A stretch of 6,667 bases of DNA. Source: Anaerolineales bacterium UBA3905. GTDB lineage: Bacteria; Chloroflexota; Anaerolineae; Caldilineales; Caldilineaceae. The notes below the pieces were generated by a model. The model was not told the origin of the DNA. It made no database searches and was given only the letters and a program-made list of their open reading frames with translations. Below, in pieces: positions 1 to 5,406 of the stretch. How positions within the stretch are numbered: the stretch's first letter is position 1; each line of letters starts with the position of its first letter. A program made the translations under genes and the position numbers. The DNA lies in NCBI GenBank assembly GCA_002391565.1, contig DGFH01000239.1, positions 22,998 through 29,664 of the forward strand. Direction: 5' to 3'.

Positions 1-330
1 GACCTGATCATTGCCAGCGGCTTCAACATTGTGCCGCGCGAGGTCGAGGAGGTGCTCTTTATGCATCCGAAGGTAATGGAGGCGGCAGTAGCCGGTGTGC
101 CCGACCCCAAGCGCGGCGAGACTGTCAAGGCGTATGTCGTGCTTAAGCCAGGACAAACCGCTACGGTCGAGGAGATCCGGGATTTCTGCAAAGAAAACCT
201 GGCGCCCTACAAGGTGCCCACTCTGGTGGAGTTCCGCACCGAACTACCCAAGACGCAGGTCGGCAAGGTGCTCCGCCGGCAACTGGTCGCCGAAGAAAAA
301 GCCAAGCTTGCTGCCGGCGGCGGAAGCTAA
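1..330 (+). CDS. Acyl-CoA synthetase (AMP-forming), C-terminal fragment, 5' end outside window
   Basis: The reading frame is open from base 1 and ends at TAA 328-330, leaving 109 residues of the C-terminal lid domain of an ANL-superfamily (FadD-like) acyl-CoA ligase. These enzymes activate fatty acids to acyl-AMP and then acyl-CoA. Visible hallmarks are the hinge segment DLIIASGFNIVPREVEEVL (residues 1-19) and the C-terminal PKTQVGKVLRR motif. In that motif the lysine at residue 89 (codon 265-267) matches the catalytic lysine of the adenylation half-reaction. The tail after RRQL is short and ends in a Gly-rich KLAAGGGS. The fatty-acyl substrate and exact subfamily cannot be judged because the AMP-binding domain is missing from the window. 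The gene is convergent with the Tat/fab operon, with a hairpin between them. The family call is secure; long-chain FadD is the likeliest subtype. Confidence 0.93.
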   Translation, partial: DLIIASGFNIVPREVEEVLFMHPKVMEAAVAGVPDPKRGETVKAYVVLKPGQTATVEEIRDFCKENLAPYKVPTLVEFRTELPKTQVGKVLRRQLVAEEKAKLAAGGGS

Positions 331-340
331 CGTTGGACGA

Positions 341-372
341 AGAGCGGGAGGGGGCAAGCCCTCTCCCGCTCT
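341..372. terminator. Strong hairpin between convergent genes, probable bidirectional terminator
   Basis: A 14-bp stem is formed by AGAGCGGGAGGGGG and the complementary CCCTCTCCCGCTCT with one G-T wobble on the + strand, closing a 4-nt CAAG loop. It starts 10 nt after the acyl-CoA synthetase stop and ends 8 nt before the stop of the convergent small gene, the classic place for a shared terminator. Neither strand has a clean T-tract after the stem, so termination may be Rho-assisted or the hairpin may mainly protect the 3' ends. Confidence 0.55.
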
Positions 373-379
373 CCCTCTG

Positions 380-580
380 TCACTCCCCCGCCCGATCGAT
401 CGCCAGCCGCAGCGTGTATTCCTCGACCATCAAACGCTCGATCTGACCTTGTAAGGAGTTGATCTGACGACGTGTGCGCCAGGAGGAGGGCTGCGCCTGA
501 GCGTGTGCGAGAGCACGCTGCGCTTGCTCAAGCTGACGGCGCACCTCCTGTTTGCGGGCAATCAACGTTGACCGATCCAT
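380..580 (-). CDS. Small coiled-coil protein, last gene of the tat operon
   Basis: This is a 66-residue protein of unknown function that I cannot assign to a named family. It is almost wholly predicted helix, with charged and Gln/Ala/Leu-rich heptad-like stretches at about residues 5-28 and 36-62, separated by a PSSW turn near 31-34. It has no signal peptide, membrane segment or cysteines. The ATG at 580-578 lies 15 nt after the tatC TAG stop, which suggests cotranscription. No convincing Shine-Dalgarno precedes it, so translation would rely on coupling or leaderless-type initiation. Amphipathic composition and operon position favour a real gene, but its size and missing RBS leave room for a chance ORF. 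Confidence 0.55.
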   Translation of the reverse strand: MDRSTLIARKQEVRRQLEQAQRALAHAQAQPSSWRTRRQINSLQGQIERLMVEEYTLRLAIDRAGE

Positions 581-595
581 GCGCGCGCTGGCTGT

Positions 596-1393
596 CTACT
601 CATCGCGATATTCAGCAGGGATGAAATCTTCCTTCGAGAAGTCGCGGGGCGTGCGTGGACGATAGAGCAAATAGGCCAACCCCACGCTGCTGGCGTACAG
701 CACAATCAGCGGGAGCATCACCAGCGTCATGTTCACCGGGTCAACTGTTGGGGTGATGGCCGCAGCAATAATGGCGATGATGACAACCGCCTGCCGCCAA
801 TAGCCCATCAACTGTGGTCCGCTGACGATGCCTGCACGCGCCAGAAAGGCGATCACCAGCGGCATCTCGAAGGCGACGCCGATCCAGAAGACAATGCGCG
901 TCACAAAACTGATATAGCGGTCGATCGTCCACTCTTGCGCAATGATGTCGCCCAGGAAGCCTTGCAAGAAGCCCACTGCCGTCGGCAACAACATGAAATA
1001 GGCGAAGGCCGCCCCGATGGCAAAGAGCACCATCACGCCGGGCAGCGTCAGGATCAGGTTGCGCTTTTCGTGCGGATACAACCCGGGTGAGACAAACGCT
1101 ACAATGTGGTAGACAATGAAGGGCATCGCCAGGACTGCCCCTGTCGTAAAGCTCACCTTGAAGAAGACACTGATTGTGTCGGTCGGGCCAATTGCCATCG
1201 GTTTGGCGCCCGCCTCCGTCAGTGGCAAAAGGATAAACTCCAACAACGGGCCGACGAAGATCATCGAGACCGCCGTGCCCACCACCAGCGCGGCGATCAC
1301 CCAGATCAACCGCGTGCGCAATTCCCGCAGATGATCCATCAGCGTCATGCGGCTGGCGTCGACTGGATCGTAGGTGGATTGACCCTGTGTCAC
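596..1393 (-). CDS. tatC: Sec-independent protein translocase subunit TatC
   Basis: This is TatC, the multispanning membrane core of the twin-arginine translocase, which binds Tat signal peptides and moves folded proteins across the cytoplasmic membrane. The 265 residues contain the N-terminal signature MDHLRELRTRL (19-29), the first periplasmic-to-TM2 region, the cytoplasmic loop FVSPGLYPHEKR (100-111) with the signal-peptide-contacting Glu109, and FEMP (175-178) with the conserved intramembrane Glu176. The ITPTVDP segment before the last membrane span is also present. Six hydrophobic spans are visible, as expected. The GTG start at 1393-1391 overlaps the TGA of the preceding tatB-like gene by four bases (GTGA), pointing to translational coupling. 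An in-frame ATG at residue 16 would still keep the signature but is less compatible with the coupling. The C-tail is acidic and cytoplasmic. The tatC call is very secure. Confidence 0.97.
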   Translation of the reverse strand: MTQGQSTYDPVDASRMTLMDHLRELRTRLIWVIAALVVGTAVSMIFVGPLLEFILLPLTEAGAKPMAIGPTDTISVFFKVSFTTGAVLAMPFIVYHIVAFVSPGLYPHEKRNLILTLPGVMVLFAIGAAFAYFMLLPTAVGFLQGFLGDIIAQEWTIDRYISFVTRIVFWIGVAFEMPLVIAFLARAGIVSGPQLMGYWRQAVVIIAIIAAAITPTVDPVNMTLVMLPLIVLYASSVGLAYLLYRPRTPRDFSKEDFIPAEYRDE

Positions 1394-1923
1394 CGGGCGG
1401 CCTCCGCCGATGAAGTGGCGCCGTCAACCGTCGGCGCTGCAGCTACGTCAGCTTCCGCAGCAGAGGAAGCGGCAGTGTTCACCTCACTCGTGACAACGGG
1501 CGGTTGAGAGGCGTTGTGAACCGCGGTTGCATCTGGCGGCGGTAAAATGGAATTGTCAGTTGCTTCAGTAGCTTTTGGCGAGGTCTTGGCGACCGCTGCG
1601 GCTGCCGCTGTACTCTTGGCAACGTTGCTTGTCGTATTGGGCCGGGCAGGTGTGCTTTGGGCGAGAGGCGTCTTGTTGGCAGGTGCGGGCGTCTTGGTTG
1701 GGTCAAGCACTTCATTCACCATGCGGCGCGGATCCAGTTCCTCAAGCAGCTTAATCTCTTCGCTGAATTGCGAGGTAAACTCGTTGCTAATGTTGCGAAT
1801 TTGCCGCATGTACCCGGCAATCGTGCGCATGGCGCCCGGCAATCGTTCTGGCCCCATCACGACCAGCGCAATCACTGCAATCAGGAACAGTTCGAAAATC
1901 CCGATGCCAAAAAAGCTATCCAT
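1390..1923 (-). CDS. tatB: TatA/TatB-family translocase subunit, TatB-like, with long low-complexity tail
   Basis: This 177-residue single-span subunit of the twin-arginine translocase has FGIGIFELFLIAVIALVVMGPERLPG at residues 5-30: a short periplasmic end, conserved Glu11 in the span, and a Gly24-Pro25 hinge. An amphipathic helix follows (30-62). The Glu at that place and the GPERLP hinge favour TatB over TatA (TatA usually has FG in the hinge). The tail after residue 75 is Ala/Thr/Pro/Ser-rich and looks disordered. The ATG at 1923-1921 lies one base after the nusB TGA (TGATATG) and has AAAGGAAG about 10 nt upstream, so a longer in-frame extension to 2016 inside nusB is rejected. It pairs with tatC. 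No separate tatA is in the window, so the gene may serve both roles or tatA may be elsewhere. The family is certain; the A/B subtype is fairly sure. Confidence 0.88.
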   Translation of the reverse strand: MDSFFGIGIFELFLIAVIALVVMGPERLPGAMRTIAGYMRQIRNISNEFTSQFSEEIKLLEELDPRRMVNEVLDPTKTPAPANKTPLAQSTPARPNTTSNVAKSTAAAAAVAKTSPKATEATDNSILPPPDATAVHNASQPPVVTSEVNTAASSAAEADVAAAPTVDGATSSAEAAR

Positions 1924-1924
1924 A

Positions 1925-2458
1925 TCAGAACGGCTTCCTTTGAACTTCTTCCAACGCCGATCCCAGCACGCCGTTGACGAAGCGTGGGCTGTTGTCGCTG
2001 CCAAAACGCTTGGCAAGTTCGACGGCTTCGTTGATCACGACCTTAGGCGGCGTCTGCAACTGGCTACAGCCTATTTCATATAGCGCCAGTCGCAGCACGT
2101 TGCGGTCGATGATCGCCAGTTGATCCACCGGCCATTCTGGTGCATAGCGCGCAATAATGCCATCAAGCGCCGGGCGATTGGTGACCACGCCAGCAACCAG
2201 CAGTCGCAGAAAGGCTGCGGCTTGCGCACTCACTTCCACCGTCGGGTCGTCGCCATTCTCCGTCGGCGCCGGATTCGCCAGGCGTGCATCAACCACATCG
2301 CCCGGCAGGTGCCCCACGCTGTCGATCTCGAAGAGCGCCTGCACCGCCAGTTGCCGCGCCAGTTGGCGATCGTGGATGGTGGCATGCTCGCTGCTCTTGC
2401 CAGCGACGGCAGGTGCGTTGTGCGCCTCTTGTTCGTTCACTGTCGTCAACTTTGCCAT
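1925..2458 (-). CDS. nusB: Transcription antitermination factor NusB
   Basis: NusB binds boxA RNA with NusE (S10) and takes part in rRNA transcription antitermination. This protein has 177 residues, whereas many NusB proteins have about 140. The extra length is a poorly conserved N-terminal stretch of about 28 residues and a loop near 58-76 (ANPAPTENGDDPTVEVS). Family features are the basic first helix RQLARQLAVQALFEID (31-46), the LAIIDRNVLRLALYEI helix (114-129), and the highly typical PPKVVINEAVELAKRFGSDNSPRFVNGVLG block (137-166). The ATG at 2458-2456 follows the fabG stop by 8 nt, with a GAGG 6 nt upstream that overlaps the fabG TGA. A start nearer residue 28 cannot be excluded, but no better RBS is visible. 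Its stop nearly touches tatB. NusB downstream of fabG is an unusual but simple operon join. Confidence 0.95.
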   Translation of the reverse strand: MAKLTTVNEQEAHNAPAVAGKSSEHATIHDRQLARQLAVQALFEIDSVGHLPGDVVDARLANPAPTENGDDPTVEVSAQAAAFLRLLVAGVVTNRPALDGIIARYAPEWPVDQLAIIDRNVLRLALYEIGCSQLQTPPKVVINEAVELAKRFGSDNSPRFVNGVLGSALEEVQRKPF

Positions 2459-2466
2459 TGCCAGCC

Positions 2467-3213
2467 TCAGGCCATCACCAGGCCGCCGTCAACGCTTAAT
2501 ACATGGCCGGTAATAAAGCCAGCGCGTTCGGTGGCAAGAAAAGCCACCGCCCACGCCACCTCTTCCGGTGTGCCCATCCGTCCGACGGGTGTGCTGGAAA
2601 GAATCGCGCTTTTTTGTTCTTCGGTCAAAACGTCAGTCAGTGCTGTGGGAATAAAGCCGGGCGCTACGGCATTGACTGTGATATTGCGACTCGCCACCTC
2701 GCGCGCCAGACTCTTAGTGAAGCCGATGATGCCCGCTTTGCTGGCAGCATAGTTCGCCTGCCCGGCCTGCCCCGACAACCCAACTACGCTGGTGATGCTG
2801 ATGATGCGTCCCCACTTCTGACGGATCATGCCGCGAATGGCGGCCTTGCTGACGGTGTAGACGCTGCGCAGGTTGGTGTTGATGACGACATCCCAGTCTT
2901 CTTCTTTCATCGTCATCAGCAATGTGTCGCGCGTGGTGCCGGCGTTGTTAACCAGGATGTCCAGCCCCCCCAGTTCCTGCTGCACCTGCTTGACCAACGC
3001 CGCCGCCTGTTCGGCCACACTGACATCGGCCTGAAAAATGCGGCAGACGCCGCCAGCCTCAGTAATTTGCGCCATCACCGCGTTGGCGCCTGCTGCGTTG
3101 CCACGATAATGCACGGCGACCTTCGCTCCCCCAGCCGCCAATTCCCGCGCAATCGCGGCGCCGATGCCACTGCCGCTGCCTGTCACCAGGGCGACTCGAT
3201 TCGTGAAATCCAT
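2467..3213 (-). CDS. fabG: 3-oxoacyl-[acyl-carrier-protein] reductase FabG
   Basis: This is a short-chain dehydrogenase/reductase that uses NADPH to reduce 3-oxoacyl-ACP in type II fatty-acid synthesis in the cytoplasm. The 248 residues are of normal length. The Rossmann nucleotide motif TGSGSGIG is at 11-18, NNAG at 89-92, and the catalytic tetrad Asn114, Ser142, Tyr155 and Lys159 lies in TNL, ITS and YAASK contexts. The PG(F/M)I-type segment APGFIPTALTD and the C-terminal SVDGGLVM are also typical. The ATG at 3213-3211 has AAGGAAG about 6 nt upstream and a candidate promoter further up. An in-frame extension of 92 codons into fabD is rejected because SDR homology begins at MDFTNRVALVTG. It is downstream of fabD, which supports FabG rather than another SDR. 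acpP does not follow, as it does in E. coli; nusB does. Confidence 0.96.
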   Translation of the reverse strand: MDFTNRVALVTGSGSGIGAAIARELAAGGAKVAVHYRGNAAGANAVMAQITEAGGVCRIFQADVSVAEQAAALVKQVQQELGGLDILVNNAGTTRDTLLMTMKEEDWDVVINTNLRSVYTVSKAAIRGMIRQKWGRIISITSVVGLSGQAGQANYAASKAGIIGFTKSLAREVASRNITVNAVAPGFIPTALTDVLTEEQKSAILSSTPVGRMGTPEEVAWAVAFLATERAGFITGHVLSVDGGLVMA

Positions 3214-3264
3214 ACGTGTCTTCCTTGTACGTTTTGCTCCGCCCAACCTGATGGATGCGGTTGC

Positions 3265-3293
3265 ATTATACTCAGGAACTGGCAATTCTGAAA
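3265..3293 (-). promoter_or_regulatory. Candidate promoter for the fabG-nusB-tat operon
   Basis: A perfect TATAAT lies on the - strand at 3270-3265 in the 107-nt gap between fabD and fabG. A -35 at the best spacing would be TTTCAG (3293-3288, 17-nt spacer), which is a poor match, so the promoter may be weak or activator-dependent. The leader to the ATG would be about 45 nt and contains a small inverted repeat, CAACC/GGTTG (3244-3263). It would allow fabG-nusB-tatBC to be expressed separately from fabD. Confidence 0.4.
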
Positions 3294-3320
3294 CGCCGGG
3301 AAATTTCGTCTGGGCTTGCG

Positions 3321-4304
3321 TCAACGCAGCGTGGCTGCGTATGCACGCACACCCTCGGCATCCTTGACCGTGATACGCGTGGCGCTGCGGGCGATGCGCT
3401 TGACCAGCCCTGTCAGCACGTCCCCTGCACCGATCTCGACAAAGGTTGTCACGCCAGCGTCGACCAGCGCCTGGATGGATGCGCTCCAACGCACGCTGCC
3501 GGTCAGTTGCGCCGACAGTTCATCGCGGATGGCCGCCACCGTCGTCAGCGGCGTAGCCGTCGTGTTGCCGATGATAGGCGCCTGTGGTGGCTGAATTGGC
3601 GTGGCGTCGATGGCGGTGCGCAGCGCTTCTGCTGCGGGCTGCATCAGCGGGCTGTGTGCGGCGATGCTCACGGCCAGCGGCACAACTTTGCGCGCACCGG
3701 CGGCAACGAGCGCGGCCATCGCCGCCTCCATGCCCACGCGGTCGCCGGAGATCACGAGCTGGCCAGGGCAGTTGTCGTTCGCCACCTGCGCTATGGCGCC
3801 CCCCGTCGTGACCCGAGCGCAGATGGCGGCGACTTGCGCCTCCTCCAGGCCAAGCACCGCCGCCATCATGCCCGGCGTTTGCTCACCGGCCAGCTTCATC
3901 AAGCGACCGCGTTCACGCACCAGCCGCAGCCCATCGGCATAGCTGAGGCTGCCGGCGGCGACCAGCGCTGTATATTCGCCCATGCTGTGCCCGGCGACGA
4001 AGACATTGGCGCCTGCGCCCGACGCAGCATTGCCCAATTCAGCCTCCAGTGCGCGCATGGCGGCGACGCTGGCCGCCAGCAACGCCGGCTGAGCGTTGAT
4101 CGTGTCGGTCAGCTCGTCCTCCGGTCCATCGAGCATGAGGCGACTCAGGGCAAAACCAAGCACATCGTCGGCTTCCTCCAGCGCAGCGCGCGCCGCCGGA
4201 TAATGCGCCGCCAGATCGCCGGCCATGCCGACATGCTGGCTCCCCTGCCCAGGAAAGAGGAAGGCTGTATTGTCAACACGGGTGAGATAGAGAAAAGCAG
4301 CCAT
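3321..4304 (-). CDS. fabD: Malonyl-CoA:ACP transacylase FabD
   Basis: FabD transfers malonyl from CoA to acyl carrier protein, supplying the elongation unit of type II fatty-acid synthesis. The 327 residues are close to the family's usual 310-320, the small excess being an N-terminal MAAFLYLTRVDN. Key motifs are FPGQGSQ (17-23, oxyanion-hole Gln20), the nucleophile elbow GHSMGEY (105-111) with Ser107, Arg132 in RERGRL, which binds the malonyl carboxylate, NDNCPGQ (176-182), and AAHSPLM (215-221) with catalytic His217. The late motif EIGAGDVLTGLVKR also fits. The ATG at 4304-4302 has GGAAGGGAG ending 5 nt upstream, a clear RBS. A good intrinsic terminator lies 28 nt upstream of this start, so expression probably depends on read-through or attenuation (see that entry). 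plsX and fabH, frequent neighbours of fabD, are absent here. Confidence 0.97.
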   Translation of the reverse strand: MAAFLYLTRVDNTAFLFPGQGSQHVGMAGDLAAHYPAARAALEEADDVLGFALSRLMLDGPEDELTDTINAQPALLAASVAAMRALEAELGNAASGAGANVFVAGHSMGEYTALVAAGSLSYADGLRLVRERGRLMKLAGEQTPGMMAAVLGLEEAQVAAICARVTTGGAIAQVANDNCPGQLVISGDRVGMEAAMAALVAAGARKVVPLAVSIAAHSPLMQPAAEALRTAIDATPIQPPQAPIIGNTTATPLTTVAAIRDELSAQLTGSVRWSASIQALVDAGVTTFVEIGAGDVLTGLVKRIARSATRITVKDAEGVRAYAATLR

Positions 4305-4332
4305 GGTCGCTCCCTTCCATCATGAGCGGTGG

Positions 4333-4372
4333 CAAAACAAAGAGGGATTTGGAACGTTTGCCAAACCCCTCT
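4333..4372 (-). terminator. Intrinsic terminator / possible attenuator in front of fabD
   Basis: On the - strand AGAGGGGTTTGG pairs with CCAAATCCCTCT over 12 positions with one A-C mismatch, closing the 8-nt loop CAAACGTT. The stem is directly followed by TTGTTTTG (4340-4333), a usable U-tract in this orientation only. It would terminate transcripts from DUF177-rpmF. It lies only 28 nt before the fabD ATG, with the RBS in between, leaving no room for a complete promoter downstream of it. This suggests partial read-through or a regulated attenuator for fabD. Confidence 0.65.
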
Positions 4373-4387
4373 GTCATGCCTCCAATT

Positions 4388-4403
4388 TTGCATCTGTATG
4401 CAA
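4388..4403. promoter_or_regulatory. Palindromic operator-like site upstream of fabD
   Basis: A perfect inverted repeat TTGCAT-N4-ATGCAA (spacer CTGT on the + strand) lies 84-99 nt before the fabD start, between rpmF and the fabD terminator. Its size and symmetry suit a dimeric repressor. A half-site ATGCAA also overlaps the TATAAT box in front of fabG. I cannot match it to a named regulator. Confidence 0.35.
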
Positions 4404-4417
4404 TGTGCGTCGGCGGG

Positions 4418-4449
4418 CTGATCTACACGGATGAAAACGTATAGATCAG
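4418..4449. repeat. Inverted repeat downstream of rpmF
   Basis: CTGATCTA-C-ACG pairs with CGT-A-TAGATCAG (8 bp, one mismatch, 3 bp) around the 8-nt loop GATGAAAA. It begins 23 nt after the rpmF stop when read on the - strand. There is no T-tract, so it is not a textbook terminator. It may be an mRNA 3'-end stem or a protein-binding site. It overlaps a weak -10-like TATACG (4443-4438, - strand) and the adjoining 12-bp palindrome. Confidence 0.45.
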
Positions 4450-4458
4450 GCGCGCCTG
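4447..4458. repeat. 12-bp perfect palindrome with GGCGCGCC core
   Basis: CAGGCGCGCCTG is a perfect palindrome just after rpmF. The same 8-bp core, GGCGCGCC, lies in the spacer of the DUF177 promoter (5505-5514). Here it stands 5 nt upstream of a weak TATACG on the - strand. It may be a shared operator, though GC-rich palindromes of this size can arise by chance. Confidence 0.3.
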
Positions 4459-4472
4459 TTCAGTCCGCCAAC

Positions 4473-4673
4473 CTACTTCTTTGCAGACTTTTCGGTCTTG
4501 ATCTCCAGCACCTGGCGTCCCTTGTAGAAGCCACAGTGCGGGCAGACGCGGTGGGGCAACACTGGCTGATGGCAGTTGCTGCATTCACTCAACGCCGGTA
4601 CACCTAGCGCGTCGTGGGCGCGGCGCCGATCGCGGCGACCTTTGCTCAATTTTCGTTTTGGTAGTGGCACCAT
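4473..4673 (-). CDS. rpmF: 50S ribosomal protein L32
   Basis: L32 is a small zinc-ribbon protein of the large ribosomal subunit. The 66 residues show the basic N-terminus PLPKRKLSKGRRDRRRAH (3-20), the VPALSEC segment, and two CxxC knuckles, Cys31-Cys34 and Cys44-Cys47, spaced by nine residues and followed by GFYKGRQVL. This is the Zn-binding (C+) form, which tends to be sensitive to zinc supply in bacteria that also encode a C- paralogue. The ATG at 4673-4671 has AAGGAG 9 nt upstream. A short stem (4687-4701) overlaps the first two bases of that site. It follows the DUF177 gene by 131 nt, the usual yceD-rpmF pairing. The identification is certain. Confidence 0.97.
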   Translation of the reverse strand: MVPLPKRKLSKGRRDRRRAHDALGVPALSECSNCHQPVLPHRVCPHCGFYKGRQVLEIKTEKSAKK

Positions 4674-4686
4674 CTTTGTTTACTCC

Positions 4687-4701
4687 TTACCCACAGGGTA
4701 A
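4687..4701 (-). promoter_or_regulatory. Short stem-loop touching the rpmF ribosome-binding site
   Basis: On the - strand TTACCC-TGT-GGGTAA forms a 6-bp stem with a 3-nt loop. The 3' arm shares two bases with the rpmF Shine-Dalgarno AAGGAG (4688-4683). It could tune rpmF translation, or insulate it from upstream structure. Modest evidence. Confidence 0.35.
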
Positions 4702-4777
4702 CATCGGCAGCCCCAGCCATAGGCTTTCTGCTGCATCTTTTCTGTTGCTACTGTTTCCAGTTCTATTGATAGCTCTA

Positions 4778-4793
4778 TATCTGGTTCCAGATA
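4778..4793. repeat. Inverted repeat in the DUF177-rpmF spacer
   Basis: TATCTGG-TT-CCAGATA is a perfect 7-bp inverted repeat with a 2-nt centre, 105-120 nt before the rpmF start. The tight centre makes an operator more likely than an RNA hairpin. No complete promoter is apparent beside it, though TATAGA (4779-4774, - strand) overlaps one arm. Confidence 0.35.
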
Positions 4794-4800
4794 GCCTGGC

Positions 4801-4816
4801 GCACTCAAGAGAGTGC
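4801..4816 (-). repeat. Stem-loop overlapping the DUF177 stop codon
   Basis: On the - strand GCACTC-TCTT-GAGTGC forms a perfect 6-bp stem with a 4-nt loop, and the TGA stop (4807-4805) sits at the loop/3'-arm junction. No T-tract follows, so transcription probably continues to rpmF. It may be a processing or stability element. Confidence 0.35.
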
Positions 4817-5404
4817 ACTATCTTCGTCGCTGCGAAATTTCAGCAACGCGGCCCAGCGCGGGTCAATCGCGGCCTCGTCGTGACGCACATCGGCGTCCGA
4901 ATAGAGCTCTACATCCTCCAGTTCGCCAATCTCAGCCAGGCGCCTGGCAAGGTTAGGGCACTGACCACTGCCCGCCCAGTTGCATCCTGGATACATGGGC
5001 AGCGCCGTCCACACCAGCTGACGCACCACTTCTGACAGGTCCAGAATATGCTGCTCGTTGATCAGGAGCGCCGCGTCCTCCAAGTCCGCCTCAGAACCCT
5101 CGAATTCGTCCGGGCGCAGATAACGCCCGGTGAACACTTCGGTAAGTGGACGAAAGCTTTCCTCAACCTCGAAGCGCACCGGCACAGCGATTGGCTCCAG
5201 ACAACGGTTACAGGTCGCCTGCACGACTGTGCTCAATACGCCGGTGACCAGGACGCCGCTATTGGTGCGCAGGAGTTGCACGTTGCCTACGAGCGGGCCG
5301 AGAAACTTGAGTTCCTCATCCAGATTCGCAGTCGCCTCGTTCAATTCATACCGTCGGGTGGCGCCCGTCGGCTCTTTCAGCAATTGTGCAACGTTGAATT
5401 GCAT
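4805..5404 (-). CDS. yceD: DUF177 (YceD-family) protein
   Basis: This DUF177 protein of 199 residues is a family widely paired with rpmF and linked in the literature to 23S rRNA accumulation; its biochemical activity is not settled. Recognisable parts are the QLLKEPTGATRRYEL N-terminus, the CNRCLEP motif (Cys65, Cys68), an acidic segment (about 79-117), the LDLSEVVRQ motif (121-129), and a C-terminal DPRWAALLKF. The second cysteine cluster, often four cysteines, is reduced to Cys141 and Cys149 here, so zinc binding may differ. I chose ATG 5404-5402, which has AGGAGG 7 nt upstream. A GTG immediately before it (5407-5405) is in frame but would leave only 4 nt. The RBS lies inside a hairpin, and a strong promoter lies about 90 nt upstream. 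Confidence 0.9.
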   Translation of the reverse strand: MQFNVAQLLKEPTGATRRYELNEATANLDEELKFLGPLVGNVQLLRTNSGVLVTGVLSTVVQATCNRCLEPIAVPVRFEVEESFRPLTEVFTGRYLRPDEFEGSEADLEDAALLINEQHILDLSEVVRQLVWTALPMYPGCNWAGSGQCPNLARRLAEIGELEDVELYSDADVRHDEAAIDPRWAALLKFRSDEDSALS

Positions 5405-5406
5405 CA

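Noticed and set aside
741..1427. Second - strand frame overlapping tatC
   Set aside because: It is a frame-shifted shadow with His/Arg-rich low-information sequence, and TatC motifs are intact in the other frame.
1924..2016. In-frame extension of the tatB-like gene into nusB
   Set aside because: The added residues are a shadow of nusB, and the ATG at 1923 is coupled to the nusB stop and gives the normal Tat N-terminus.
3214..3489. In-frame N-terminal extension of fabG by 92 codons
   Set aside because: It overlaps the 3' end of fabD in another frame, shows no SDR homology, and the ATG at 3213 has a good RBS and starts at the usual place for FabG.
3255..4325. Long + strand open frame opposite fabD
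   Set aside because: Its product is His/Arg/Gln/Ala-rich with no recognisable domain. It is the antisense shadow of fabD, as are the other + strand frames opposite tatC, nusB, fabG and coaD.
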